64,000 bases of DNA. Source: an uncultured Lachnospiraceae bacterium. GTDB lineage: Bacteria > Bacillota > Clostridia > Lachnospirales > Lachnospiraceae. A program made the position numbers and the translations under genes. A model generated the notes under the pieces. It ran no database searches. It was not told where the DNA came from and saw only the letters and a program-made list of their open reading frames with translations. Below, piece by piece: positions 19,762 to 29,750 of the stretch. Position 1 is the stretch's first letter. Each line of letters starts with the position of its first letter. The stretch lies in NCBI GenBank assembly GCA_949472775.1, contig CASWVG010000012.1, forward strand, positions 1 through 64,000, read 5' to 3'.

Positions 19762-20787
19762 ATGCAGCTTGACGAAAGAAAATATATCATATTGCAAGCC
19801 ATCATCCGAAACTATCTGGAGACGGGGGAGCCGGTGGGCAGCCGCACGATCTCCAAGTACACCGATTTAAACTTAAGCTCCGCGACCATTCGGAACGAGA
19901 TGGCGGATCTGGAGGAACTGGGTTATATCTTACAGCCGCACACTTCCGCAGGCAGGATTCCTTCCGATAAGGGCTACCGTCTCTATGTGGATAAGATGAT
20001 GGAGGAGAAGGAGCGGGAAGTTGAGGAGATGAAGGAGATCCTTCTGGAGAAGGAGGATAAGATGGATCACCTCCTCAAGCAGGCAGCCAGGATGCTCGCC
20101 AACAACACCGAGTATGCGGCAATGATCTCCGCGCCGCAGTACCACCGGAATAAGCTGAAGTTTATCCAGCTTTCCCGGGTGGACGCCAGACAGATTCTGG
20201 CGGTGATCGTGGTGGAGGGAAATGTGATTAAGAACTCCATGCTGACGGTTTCCGAGGAACTGAGCGACGAGACACTTTTGAAGCTGAACATTCTTCTTAA
20301 CACCCACTTGAACGGCCTTTCCCTGGATGAGATCAACCTTGGCATGATTGCCGCAATGAAGCAGCAGGCGGGTATCCACAGCGAGATTGTGGCGGATGTC
20401 ATAGACGCGGTGGCGGAGGCGATCAAGGCAGACGAGGACCTGGAGATCTATACAAGCGGGACGAAAAACTTTTTCAAGTACCCGGAGCTTGCGGATCATG
20501 AGCGCGCCAGCGAACTGATCACCACCTTTGAGGAAAAGCAGCTTTTGAGCGAACTGGTGCAGGATAATCTTTCGGGAGACAACAACACGGGCATACAGGT
20601 TTATATCGGAGACGAGACACCGGTGGCGGGAATGAAGGACTGCAGCATTGTGACGGCGACCTACGAGCTCGACGCGGGCATGAAGGGAACCATCGGCATC
20701 ATCGGTCCCAAGAGAATGGATTACGAGAAAGTTGTGAGCAATCTCAGGCTGTTAAAACATCAGCTTGATGATTTATATAAGAAGTAA
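19762..20787 (+). CDS. hrcA: Heat-inducible transcription repressor HrcA
   Basis: Represses class I heat-shock genes by binding CIRCE. The 341-residue protein starts MQLDERKYIILQAIIRNYLE with the winged-helix DNA-binding domain (GEPVGSRTISKY, LSSATIRNEMADLEELGYI, SAGRIPSDKGYR), then a GAF-like dimerisation region and the C-terminal segment with GTIGIIGPKRMDY. GAGGG lies before the ATG. It is first in the order hrcA-grpE-dnaK-dnaJ and so autoregulated through the CIRCE 74 nt upstream. Confidence 0.97.
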   Translation: MQLDERKYIILQAIIRNYLETGEPVGSRTISKYTDLNLSSATIRNEMADLEELGYILQPHTSAGRIPSDKGYRLYVDKMMEEKEREVEEMKEILLEKEDKMDHLLKQAARMLANNTEYAAMISAPQYHRNKLKFIQLSRVDARQILAVIVVEGNVIKNSMLTVSEELSDETLLKLNILLNTHLNGLSLDEINLGMIAAMKQQAGIHSEIVADVIDAVAEAIKADEDLEIYTSGTKNFFKYPELADHERASELITTFEEKQLLSELVQDNLSGDNNTGIQVYIGDETPVAGMKDCSIVTATYELDAGMKGTIGIIGPKRMDYEKVVSNLRLLKHQLDDLYKK

Positions 20788-20861
20788 AAAGATGAGAGCA
20801 ACGGTTTTATGCTGGTATATAGAAATGACAAAATTGACCCAAAGGGTCAAAAAAGAAAGGG

Positions 20862-21485
20862 ATGAGCACAGTGGCAGCAGAAGAAAAGGATAAACAGGAA
20901 AAAGAGATGGAAGAACAGGATATGCCGCAGCAGGAAGAGCAGGCGGAGGCGACGAGGGAAGAAGCAACCGGAGAGCCTTCGGCAGGGGAGGAAGAGAAAA
21001 TCACTAAAGGGGATAAGAAAGAAAAGAAGAAAAGAGAGAAAAAGCAGGACGCCCTGAAGGAAAAAATAGAAGAACTGGAAGACCGGGTAAAACGCCAGAT
21101 GGCGGAGTTTGACAATTTCCGCAAGCGCACCGAAAAAGAAAAAACGGCGATGTTTGAGACCGGCGCAAAGAGCGTGATCGAAAAGATTCTGCCTGTGGTG
21201 GATAATTTCGAGAGAGGGCTTGCCAGTGTGCCCGAGGAAGAGAAGGACGGCGCGATTGCACAGGGTATGCAGATGATTTATAAGCAGCTCATGACAGAGC
21301 TGGAAAATCTGGATGTGAAGCCGATCCCGGCAGTCGGGGAGGAATTTAACCCCGAGTTCCACAATGCGGTGATGCAGACGGAGAGTGAGGAGTTTGAGTC
21401 CGGCACGATCTCGCAGGAACTGCAGAAGGGATATACTTACAGGGACAGCGTAGTCAGACACAGTATGGTGGCGGTCGTTGAGTGA
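20862..21485 (+). CDS. grpE: Nucleotide exchange factor GrpE
   Basis: Releases ADP from DnaK. The first ~65 residues are highly charged and disordered (Glu, Lys), then a coiled coil starts at KEKIEELEDRVKRQMAEFDNF and is followed by FRKRTEKEK and the C-terminal beta domain with FNPEFHNAVM. The AAAGGG ribosome site nearly touches the ATG at 20862. The in-frame GTG at 20871 has better spacing and may be the real start, costing three residues. A 7-bp palindrome TTGACCC-AAA-GGGTCAA lies just before the ribosome site. Confidence 0.94.
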   Translation: MSTVAAEEKDKQEKEMEEQDMPQQEEQAEATREEATGEPSAGEEEKITKGDKKEKKKREKKQDALKEKIEELEDRVKRQMAEFDNFRKRTEKEKTAMFETGAKSVIEKILPVVDNFERGLASVPEEEKDGAIAQGMQMIYKQLMTELENLDVKPIPAVGEEFNPEFHNAVMQTESEEFESGTISQELQKGYTYRDSVVRHSMVAVVE

Positions 21486-21492
21486 GATTTAG

Positions 21493-23424
<1,932 letters not shown>

Positions 23425-23529
23425 TCAGTGCAGCCAGGCCACATCCGAAAGGCAGATTGAGCCTGCATGAATTTGACGGGTGGGTGATGGTCTGCGGGGG
23501 CGCCCTCGATATGAGCAGACAGAGAACAG

Positions 23530-23567
23530 TACAGTGTGTTTTGCGAATGGAGAGGGTGTGGCTGAAC
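23530..23567 (+). repeat. Intergenic element, family I, copy 1
   Basis: Carries TTTTGCGAATGG...GTGTGGCTGAAC in the 172-nt gap between dnaK and dnaJ, 47 nt before dnaJ's ribosome site region. It matches copies at 37497, 48927 and 63496. The preceding hairpin is the weakest of the four. Confidence 0.55.
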
Positions 23568-23596
23568 AGTAGTAAATAAAGGGAAGGACATAAGTC

Positions 23597-24778
23597 ATGG
23601 CAGAACAAAAACGGGATTATTATGAGGTGCTCGGCGTAGAGAAGAGTGCGGACGACGCCGCCATCAAAAAAGCATACAGAGTTCTTGCTAAGAAATATCA
23701 CCCCGATATGAATCCCGGGGATGCGGAGGCCGAGAAAAAGTTTAAGGAGGCCTCGGAGGCGTATGCGGTTCTCAGTGACCCCGAGAAGAGAAGACAGTAT
23801 GACCAGTATGGTCATGCTGCCTTCGACGGTGCGGGCGGCGCAGGCGGTTTCGGCGGCTTTGATTTCAACGGCGCGGATTTCGGTGATATTTTTGGCGATA
23901 TTTTCGGTGATCTTTTCGGCGGAAGCAGACGCGGCAGCGGAAGAGGCAACGGCCCGATGAAAGGCGCGAATATCAGAACAAGCGTCCGGATCGGTTTTGA
24001 GGAGGCGGTCTTCGGCGTGGAGAAGGAGATCGAACTGACGCTCAAGGACGAGTGTACTTCCTGCCACGGCACGGGCGCGAAGCCGGGAACCAGTCCCGAG
24101 ACGTGCAGCAAGTGCGGCGGTAAGGGACAGGTGGTGTTTACCTCGCAGTCCTTCTTCGGTACGGTGCGCAATGTGCAGACCTGTCCCGACTGTCACGGTA
24201 CGGGTAAGGTGATTAAGGATAAATGTCCCGACTGCCGTGGCACGGGCTATATTGCCAACAAAAAGAAGATAAAGGTTTCTATCCCCGCGGGTATCGACAA
24301 CGGGCAGTGCGTCCGCATACGCGATAAGGGCGAACCGGGTTCAAACGGCGGGCCGAGGGGAGATCTGCTTGTGGAAGTGGTGGTGGGAAGACATCCCATC
24401 TTCCAGCGACAGGATGAGAATATCTATTCCACCGTGCCTATGTCTTTCGCTATTGCGGCACTGGGTGGTGAGATCGTGATCGACACTGTGGATGGCAGGG
24501 TGATTTATGAGGTGAAGGCGGGGACACAGACTGACACCAAGGTCCGCTTAAAGGGCAAGGGCGTGCCTTCTCTCAGAAACAAAGATGTGCGCGGCGACCA
24601 TTATGTGACGCTTGTGGTACAGGTGCCCGACAAGCTTTCCCATGAGGCGAAGGATCTCTTGAAGCAGTTTGACGAGTGCACGGGCGACAGCCTGAACGCA
24701 GCTAAGAACATAACTGCCGGTGCGGCCGAGGAATCGACGGGAGGCAGTGGGAAAAAGAAGAAGAAGTTTAAGTTTTAG
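23597..24778 (+). CDS. dnaJ: Chaperone DnaJ (Hsp40)
   Basis: Delivers clients to DnaK and stimulates its ATPase. The 393-residue type I protein has the J domain with HPD in [14 protein letters not shown], a Gly/Phe-rich stretch (about 75-125), and four zinc-binding repeats: [24 protein letters not shown] and CPDCRGTG. The C-terminal substrate-binding domains follow, and it ends in a Lys run. AAGGGAAGG lies 9 nt before the ATG. It is last in the heat-shock operon and is followed by a strong terminator. Confidence 0.98.
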   Translation: MAEQKRDYYEVLGVEKSADDAAIKKAYRVLAKKYHPDMNPGDAEAEKKFKEASEAYAVLSDPEKRRQYDQYGHAAFDGAGGAGGFGGFDFNGADFGDIFGDIFGDLFGGSRRGSGRGNGPMKGANIRTSVRIGFEEAVFGVEKEIELTLKDECTSCHGTGAKPGTSPETCSKCGGKGQVVFTSQSFFGTVRNVQTCPDCHGTGKVIKDKCPDCRGTGYIANKKKIKVSIPAGIDNGQCVRIRDKGEPGSNGGPRGDLLVEVVVGRHPIFQRQDENIYSTVPMSFAIAALGGEIVIDTVDGRVIYEVKAGTQTDTKVRLKGKGVPSLRNKDVRGDHYVTLVVQVPDKLSHEAKDLLKQFDECTGDSLNAAKNITAGAAEESTGGSGKKKKKFKF

Positions 24779-24807
24779 GTAAATTCTGGAATGGAAATGC
24801 TGGTAAG

Positions 24808-24840
24808 AGCCACGGGAAATCCTGTGGCTTTTTTCTTTTT
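24808..24840 (+). terminator. Intrinsic terminator of the heat-shock operon
   Basis: AGCCAC..GTGGCT stem with an inner GG/CC pair, followed by TTTTTTCTTTTT. Confidence 0.9.
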
Positions 24841-24901
24841 GTTGTGAAATAGAATAATTTTACTGGTGTGGGTTTTAAGGGTTTTTTGGAGGGGAGGGGT
24901 G

Positions 24902-24910
24902 TGATATAAT
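24902..24910 (+). promoter_or_regulatory. Extended -10 promoter for the propeptide-like lipoprotein gene
   Basis: TGATATAAT, a consensus extended -10 element, with no good -35 box upstream. It lies about 130 nt before the start codon. Confidence 0.5.
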
Positions 24911-25038
24911 AAAAGCGATGTTTAAAATGTTTGTGGCGTGCAGGGGGAAGGAAACGGGCAATGGGACCGGAAAGCTCGGGATATGAGCATTGGCATAATA
25001 AAGAAGCACGATCCAGACATCGAGGAGGAGGTGAAAAA

Positions 25039-25434
25039 TTGAAAATGAAAATAGTCGTCCCTGTGTTGGGGACTATTCTGCTTTCGGCGGCGGGGTTATG
25101 GGGCTGCGGCGGAAATAGGGAAATAACAGGAGTGATAACCGATGACAGTATACCGCGGTTTCAAAAACTGGATCCTGAAGTTGAAGGCGACGCGCCCGTC
25201 AGTTCCATAGAAAATGAGGCTTCTGCAGCTTCGGAATTGATTGCGCTGGCAGACACCCGCGAGGAAGCGGAAAAAATTGCTGAATTATATGGAATTGAGC
25301 TAAGTTCTTATTCCAGTGGCGTAGCTACTTATACGACCGACAAAAATCCACAGGAGCTCATAGAACTGGGAGCTGAAAAGGATTACCCTGAATTGACACC
25401 TAATTACGAAAACCATCTTTATAAGGAACAATAA
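25039..25434 (+). CDS. Small lipoprotein resembling a free-standing subtilase propeptide
   Basis: The likely start is TTG at 25039, behind AGGAGGTG; ATG at 25045 is the alternative. This gives about 131 residues: a hydrophobic signal ending in AGLWGC, a plausible but not ideal lipobox, then a soluble domain. The domain ADTREEAEKIAELYGIELSS...VATYTT...LTPNYENHLY aligns with residues ~250-310 of the subtilase encoded 36 nt downstream (AETRGEAEQVAAAFGGTLNS...VAVISL...VWPNYYNYLY), up to the point where that protein's catalytic domain begins. Inference: it acts as an inhibitor or folding helper in trans for the neighbouring protease, as I9-type inhibitors do. The frame extends upstream to 24931, but that part has no ribosome site. 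Confidence 0.75.
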   Translation: MKMKIVVPVLGTILLSAAGLWGCGGNREITGVITDDSIPRFQKLDPEVEGDAPVSSIENEASAASELIALADTREEAEKIAELYGIELSSYSSGVATYTTDKNPQELIELGAEKDYPELTPNYENHLYKEQ

Positions 25435-25470
25435 ACAAAATTTTAAAAACAAAGAAAGAGAAGGAGAGAA

Positions 25471-28400
25471 ATGAAAAGAGCGAAATTACTATCCTTGTTT
25501 TTAGCAGGTTCCCTGCTGTTCCAGACGGCAGGAATCGACGCGATGGCGACAGCCCCATCTGAACCGGTTCCTATCAGCGAAACTGTCGAAGAAATTAACA
25601 GTGATCTTTCTGGACAGCCTTCTGAAGAAAACAATGGATCAAACGAGTCCGCAGACGAAAGCGATTCAGAACAGACTCCCGAGGGTGAGGAAGGTAAAGA
25701 GCCTGCCGGGGAAGAAGAAAATTCAGGGCAGCCTTCTGAAGAGGAAGAAAATAAGGAATCCGCAGGTGGAGAGGAAAGCACCGAACAGCCCTCCGAGGAT
25801 GAAGAAAAAGACATGGCAGGTGGAGAGGAAAATCCCGAACAGCCCGCTGAGGATGAAGAAAAAGACATGGTGGGTGGAGAGGAAAACTCCAAGCAGCCCT
25901 CCGAAGGCGAAGAGGATCAAGAACCTGCTGAAGAAGGTGAAAGAGAAGACTCTGTATCTGAAAACACGGTTTCTGAAAATAGCATTTCCGAGAACTCGAT
26001 CCCCGAGGATGAAATAAGTGTTTTCTCCATATTCCCCGGGCTGGGTGAAAACTATAAGTTTTCCTCACAGCAGATGGCGGACAAGCAGGTGTTGTCTTCC
26101 CATGTAGGGGATGTTGTACAAATTCAATCAATGGAGAATGCCACAATTGAAGACTTTCAGGATGCTGAAGGTGAATATGAACCTGGTGAGGTCGTGTATC
26201 TGGCAGAAACCAGAGGGGAAGCCGAGCAGGTTGCTGCGGCGTTCGGGGGCACGCTGAACAGTTATGTCTCTGAGGTGGCGGTAATCAGTCTGCCTAAAAA
26301 GGCAACCGTAGCGCTTGCTATCGCTGCGGCAGCGGAACCCGAGATTAAGCTGCCTGCTGTCTGGCCCAACTATTATAACTATTTGTATACTGATACAAAC
26401 GCGTCGGTTAATCCAGATCTGCCTTATGGCTATGAAAGCCAGTGGCATCATGAATACATTGGAACCCGCTATGCCTGGGCTGCTGGATATAAAGGACAGG
26501 GAATCAAAGTTGCTATCATTGATACGGGCCTTACCAGAAATCACGAAGATCTGGAGAAGAACGCCGTCAATGGAAAAACCTATGTCAACGATGCACCCGG
26601 AACAGAACATAATACAGACAATAATAGTCATGGTACGCATGTGGCGGGTATCATTGCGGCAGATGATAATGACAAGGGCGTTGTTGGCATTGCGCCGGAT
26701 GCCCAGGTACGCGGATACAGCGTATTTTCGGCAGAGGGTATATGTAAAACCTCGTGGATATTGAGTGCCATCAAGGATGCTGTTAAAGACGGAAATGATA
26801 TCATTAATATGAGCCTTGGCAGTCCGAATTACAGTCAGCCCTATGAAAATGTTGTTAATGAGGCATACGATGCAGGTGTAGCCATTATTGCTGCTTCCGG
26901 TAATGATGATACTAACGGCAATAATTTCCCTGCCGCCTTTGCCAATACCATCTCTATAGGTGCAGTAGATGAGAACGGTGCAAGAGCCTCCTTTTCCTGC
27001 TATGGAAGTACTGTGACGTTGGCCTTCCCCGGTGTGGATATTTATTCTACACTCCCTACCGGCTATGGCAATGCGAGCGGTACCAGTATGGCATGTCCGG
27101 CAGCGGTTGGCACGGCGGCGGTTATCCTTTCTGCCAGAGAAGACATCCGCGCGAAGACAGGTAAGGCCAGAGTAAGTGCACTCCTGTCTGCCATGAAGTC
27201 TTCCACCAACAAATGTGTTGATGCTGGTATGGGCGTAGGCACTACCTATCTACCGGGTGTCTTGAAAATTTCTACGGAGATGACTGCGCCGGATGCGCCC
27301 GTCATTGACGTGGTTAATGAAGCAAGTTATCAGAGAGGCGCAAATAAGAAGGACTACATAGCTGAGAGTGTAAATATGACAATCTCCTCCGCAACAGCCG
27401 TAAGTGTTGATATTTATTACTCAACAAACGGTAAAGCGCCAGTTTATAAAGACGGTGTTATCACAAATGCCGACAATGAAGAGCCATATCAGATCGGCAC
27501 ACCAATAGTTCTGAGCGGCGCTAAGAGCAAAACCATTAGTGCCATTGCCGTCAATCCGGTTTCCGGTATGGTAAGTAAGGCAGCTTCCAAAACCGTTACA
27601 TTGACGCCGGTTCCCAGCGGGGTTACTGTGACTCCGGTTGATAATGTGAAGAAAGTAGTCGCGGGCAAGAGTCTGAAATTTACTGCCGCCGTCACTCCCT
27701 CCTATGCGATCTCCAATAAGGTGGCATGGTCTGTGGATGACAAGGCAAAAGCGGCAGGTATTACGGTGTCAAACGGCACGGTTAAAACGAAAAATACAAC
27801 CGAAAAAGGAAACTATACGGTTATCGCTACGGCTGTTGGAAGTGATGGGAAAAGCTTCAATGGCAAATCTGACACATTTGAGTTTTCTGTCATTGCGTCA
27901 TCTCCAGTGACAAAGGTTGCCTTTATCGATCCTGCGACCAAAAAGGCACCAAAGGGAAAGAGCATCAAGACGACTGACAGCAAAACAGCAGATACCGATA
28001 ATAAGGTCATTAATTTAGCGGACTATCTCGTTGTAACTACGACAGACGCAAACAAAACAAAGACAGATATCACTGGCAAGCCTGCTCTCGATGAAGTGGT
28101 CTGGTCCAGCAGTAACACTAAGGTTGCCCGGGTCTCAAACGATGAGGAAGACAGAGGTACTATTACTGCGGTTGCGCCCGGTAAGGCGACCATCAAGGCA
28201 GTTTCCAACGATGGCGGCAAAAAGAGTGCGTCCTACAGCGTAACAGTCGTACAGCCCGTTGAAAAGATCACCATAACTGGTTCCTCAAAAGTGGCTGCCG
28301 GAAAGGGAATTGCGCTTACTGCCAAAGTGTTCCCCGCAAATGCCAGCAATAAAAAAGTGGAGTGGAGCGTAGAAGGCAATGATAAAGTTAAGATAGGTAA

Positions 28401-29568
28401 AACCAATGGTAAATTATCTGTGGCAAAAGATGCCAGTGGGACATGTACGGTAAAAGCTATTGCGGCGGATAAACTTGGTGTTGCTGATGTTGGGACCTAC
28501 TCTGTCTCGATTGTAAATGAGGAGATCACGAAAATTACCCTCAACGAGAAAAAGCTGACCCTGTTCCCGCCCAGAACAAGCGCTACGCAAAATACAACGA
28601 CAACTCTGACTGCTACGGTGACGGGCAAAAAAGGCGGCTCAGCGCAGACCCTGTCAGATCCCTTGATCACCTGGACCAGCAGTGCACCTTCAGTTGCCAC
28701 CGTAGATTCAGATGGTAAGATTACGGCCAGAGCGTCCGGCAAGGCGACCATCACCTGTGCCGCTACTGATGGCAGCAACAAGAAGGCAACCTGTGCGGTG
28801 ACTGTGACAGTGCCGATGTCCAGGTTGGTTGTTGGTCCTGCAGATGGGAATTCAGGGTTGATCGCTGTTGGCAAAAAGATTAGAATGACTGCCAAATATT
28901 ACAGCAATTATGGGAAGCCGGCGAGCAACAAGATCGATTGGGAAATAGTTGCATGGGATAAAGTTGATAAGGAAAAAGTGTCTATCGACAAAAATGGTAC
29001 AGTTTCCGTGGCGCAGGATGTAACTCCCGGTGGTACAGTTACTGTGCGGGCGACTGCAAAAGACGGCAGCGGCGTAACCTCAAATGAGTACCAACTGCTT
29101 ATCTCCCCTAGCTTTGCTGGTGTGAGGCTCGAAGAAATTGTTACTGTCGACGCGAATAATCGAATAAATGGATATCATTTTATTGTGGAGGCAACTGCTG
29201 CAAAAGATAGTAGTGGAAAACCTGATTGGAATGATAAGAATAAAATTAAAATGCTTCCCGGCTACTATTGTACCGCTACATTGTCCGGTCCCAAGAACGT
29301 AGGACTTTATAAGGATTACCTTGATAAAGAAATTACGGGCCTGCCCTATGACGTACCATTATATGACCCGCAGCCTCTCAAAGGAACCAGTAAAAATTTA
29401 GATTATCTTGAACCATTTGGGAATGTGAAGCTCTACACAAACGAATGTGATAAAATCTCTTTGACGGTAACACTGAAAGACGGATCCAACCTTAAAACGA
29501 CGGTAAACAAATATGCTATTCATTATATAAATAGCGCAGGATACGCGGTAATTGGTTACTATGATTAA
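25471..29568 (+). CDS. Large secreted subtilisin-like (S8) protease with Big_2 tail
   Basis: 1365 residues. A signal peptide (MKRAKLLSLFLAGSLLFQTA) is followed by a Glu-rich linker with four near-repeats and by VSENTVSENSISENSI. A propeptide domain (about 236-310) precedes an S8 catalytic domain with Asp351 (AIIDTGLT), His387 (SHGTHVAG), Asn478 (ASGN) and Ser539 (GTSMACPAA), all intact. From about 605 come a chitobiase-like segment and at least four Big_2-type Ig domains (KVTWSSSN/ITAVAPGKATI patterns). No LPXTG or SLH anchor is visible. GAGAAGGAGAG precedes the ATG. It is co-transcribed with the propeptide-like lipoprotein and ends at a strong terminator. Its acidic linker matches the other two exoproteins in style. 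Confidence 0.93.
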   Translation: MKRAKLLSLFLAGSLLFQTAGIDAMATAPSEPVPISETVEEINSDLSGQPSEENNGSNESADESDSEQTPEGEEGKEPAGEEENSGQPSEEEENKESAGGEESTEQPSEDEEKDMAGGEENPEQPAEDEEKDMVGGEENSKQPSEGEEDQEPAEEGEREDSVSENTVSENSISENSIPEDEISVFSIFPGLGENYKFSSQQMADKQVLSSHVGDVVQIQSMENATIEDFQDAEGEYEPGEVVYLAETRGEAEQVAAAFGGTLNSYVSEVAVISLPKKATVALAIAAAAEPEIKLPAVWPNYYNYLYTDTNASVNPDLPYGYESQWHHEYIGTRYAWAAGYKGQGIKVAIIDTGLTRNHEDLEKNAVNGKTYVNDAPGTEHNTDNNSHGTHVAGIIAADDNDKGVVGIAPDAQVRGYSVFSAEGICKTSWILSAIKDAVKDGNDIINMSLGSPNYSQPYENVVNEAYDAGVAIIAASGNDDTNGNNFPAAFANTISIGAVDENGARASFSCYGSTVTLAFPGVDIYSTLPTGYGNASGTSMACPAAVGTAAVILSAREDIRAKTGKARVSALLSAMKSSTNKCVDAGMGVGTTYLPGVLKISTEMTAPDAPVIDVVNEASYQRGANKKDYIAESVNMTISSATAVSVDIYYSTNGKAPVYKDGVITNADNEEPYQIGTPIVLSGAKSKTISAIAVNPVSGMVSKAASKTVTLTPVPSGVTVTPVDNVKKVVAGKSLKFTAAVTPSYAISNKVAWSVDDKAKAAGITVSNGTVKTKNTTEKGNYTVIATAVGSDGKSFNGKSDTFEFSVIASSPVTKVAFIDPATKKAPKGKSIKTTDSKTADTDNKVINLADYLVVTTTDANKTKTDITGKPALDEVVWSSSNTKVARVSNDEEDRGTITAVAPGKATIKAVSNDGGKKSASYSVTVVQPVEKITITGSSKVAAGKGIALTAKVFPANASNKKVEWSVEGNDKVKIGKTNGKLSVAKDASGTCTVKAIAADKLGVADVGTYSVSIVNEEITKITLNEKKLTLFPPRTSATQNTTTTLTATVTGKKGGSAQTLSDPLITWTSSAPSVATVDSDGKITARASGKATITCAATDGSNKKATCAVTVTVPMSRLVVGPADGNSGLIAVGKKIRMTAKYYSNYGKPASNKIDWEIVAWDKVDKEKVSIDKNGTVSVAQDVTPGGTVTVRATAKDGSGVTSNEYQLLISPSFAGVRLEEIVTVDANNRINGYHFIVEATAAKDSSGKPDWNDKNKIKMLPGYYCTATLSGPKNVGLYKDYLDKEITGLPYDVPLYDPQPLKGTSKNLDYLEPFGNVKLYTNECDKISLTVTLKDGSNLKTTVNKYAIHYINSAGYAVIGYYD
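25681..25935 (+). repeat. In-frame 54-60 bp tandem repeats coding an acidic linker
   Basis: About four degenerate units encode variants of E-E-K-D-M-A-G-G-E-E-N-x-E-Q-P-S-E-D. The two middle copies are nearly identical at DNA level (GAAAAAGACATGG...GGTGGAGAGGAAAA), a sign of recent slippage or unequal exchange. Confidence 0.8.
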
Positions 29569-29581
29569 CTCTTATCTATTC

Positions 29582-29615
29582 GCCAGCCGGATCAATGTGA
29601 TCCGGTTGGCTTCTT
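29582..29615 (+). terminator. Intrinsic terminator after the subtilase gene
   Basis: 13-bp stem GCCAGCCGGATCA / TGATCCGGTTGGC (one G-T pair), 3-nt loop, then TTCTTTT. Confidence 0.92.
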
Positions 29616-29750
29616 TTCACCGAAACGCATCAGGTTTTCAAAGGTTGACTTTATGTTCGTAACATAATATGCTGAGTACAGCACATATGAAAGTGATTAG
29701 CAATTATATAATTAAAAGTATGATTTATCATTTTGGAGGGAGACAGAAGA

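Noticed and set aside
24931-25038. N-terminal extension of the propeptide-like lipoprotein from ATG 24931
   Set aside because: No ribosome site there, the residues are basic and unlike a signal peptide, and a strong ribosome site sits just before TTG 25039.
25681-25935. CRISPR-like direct repeats
   Set aside because: The repeats are in frame, degenerate, without unique spacers, and code for an acidic linker in the subtilase.
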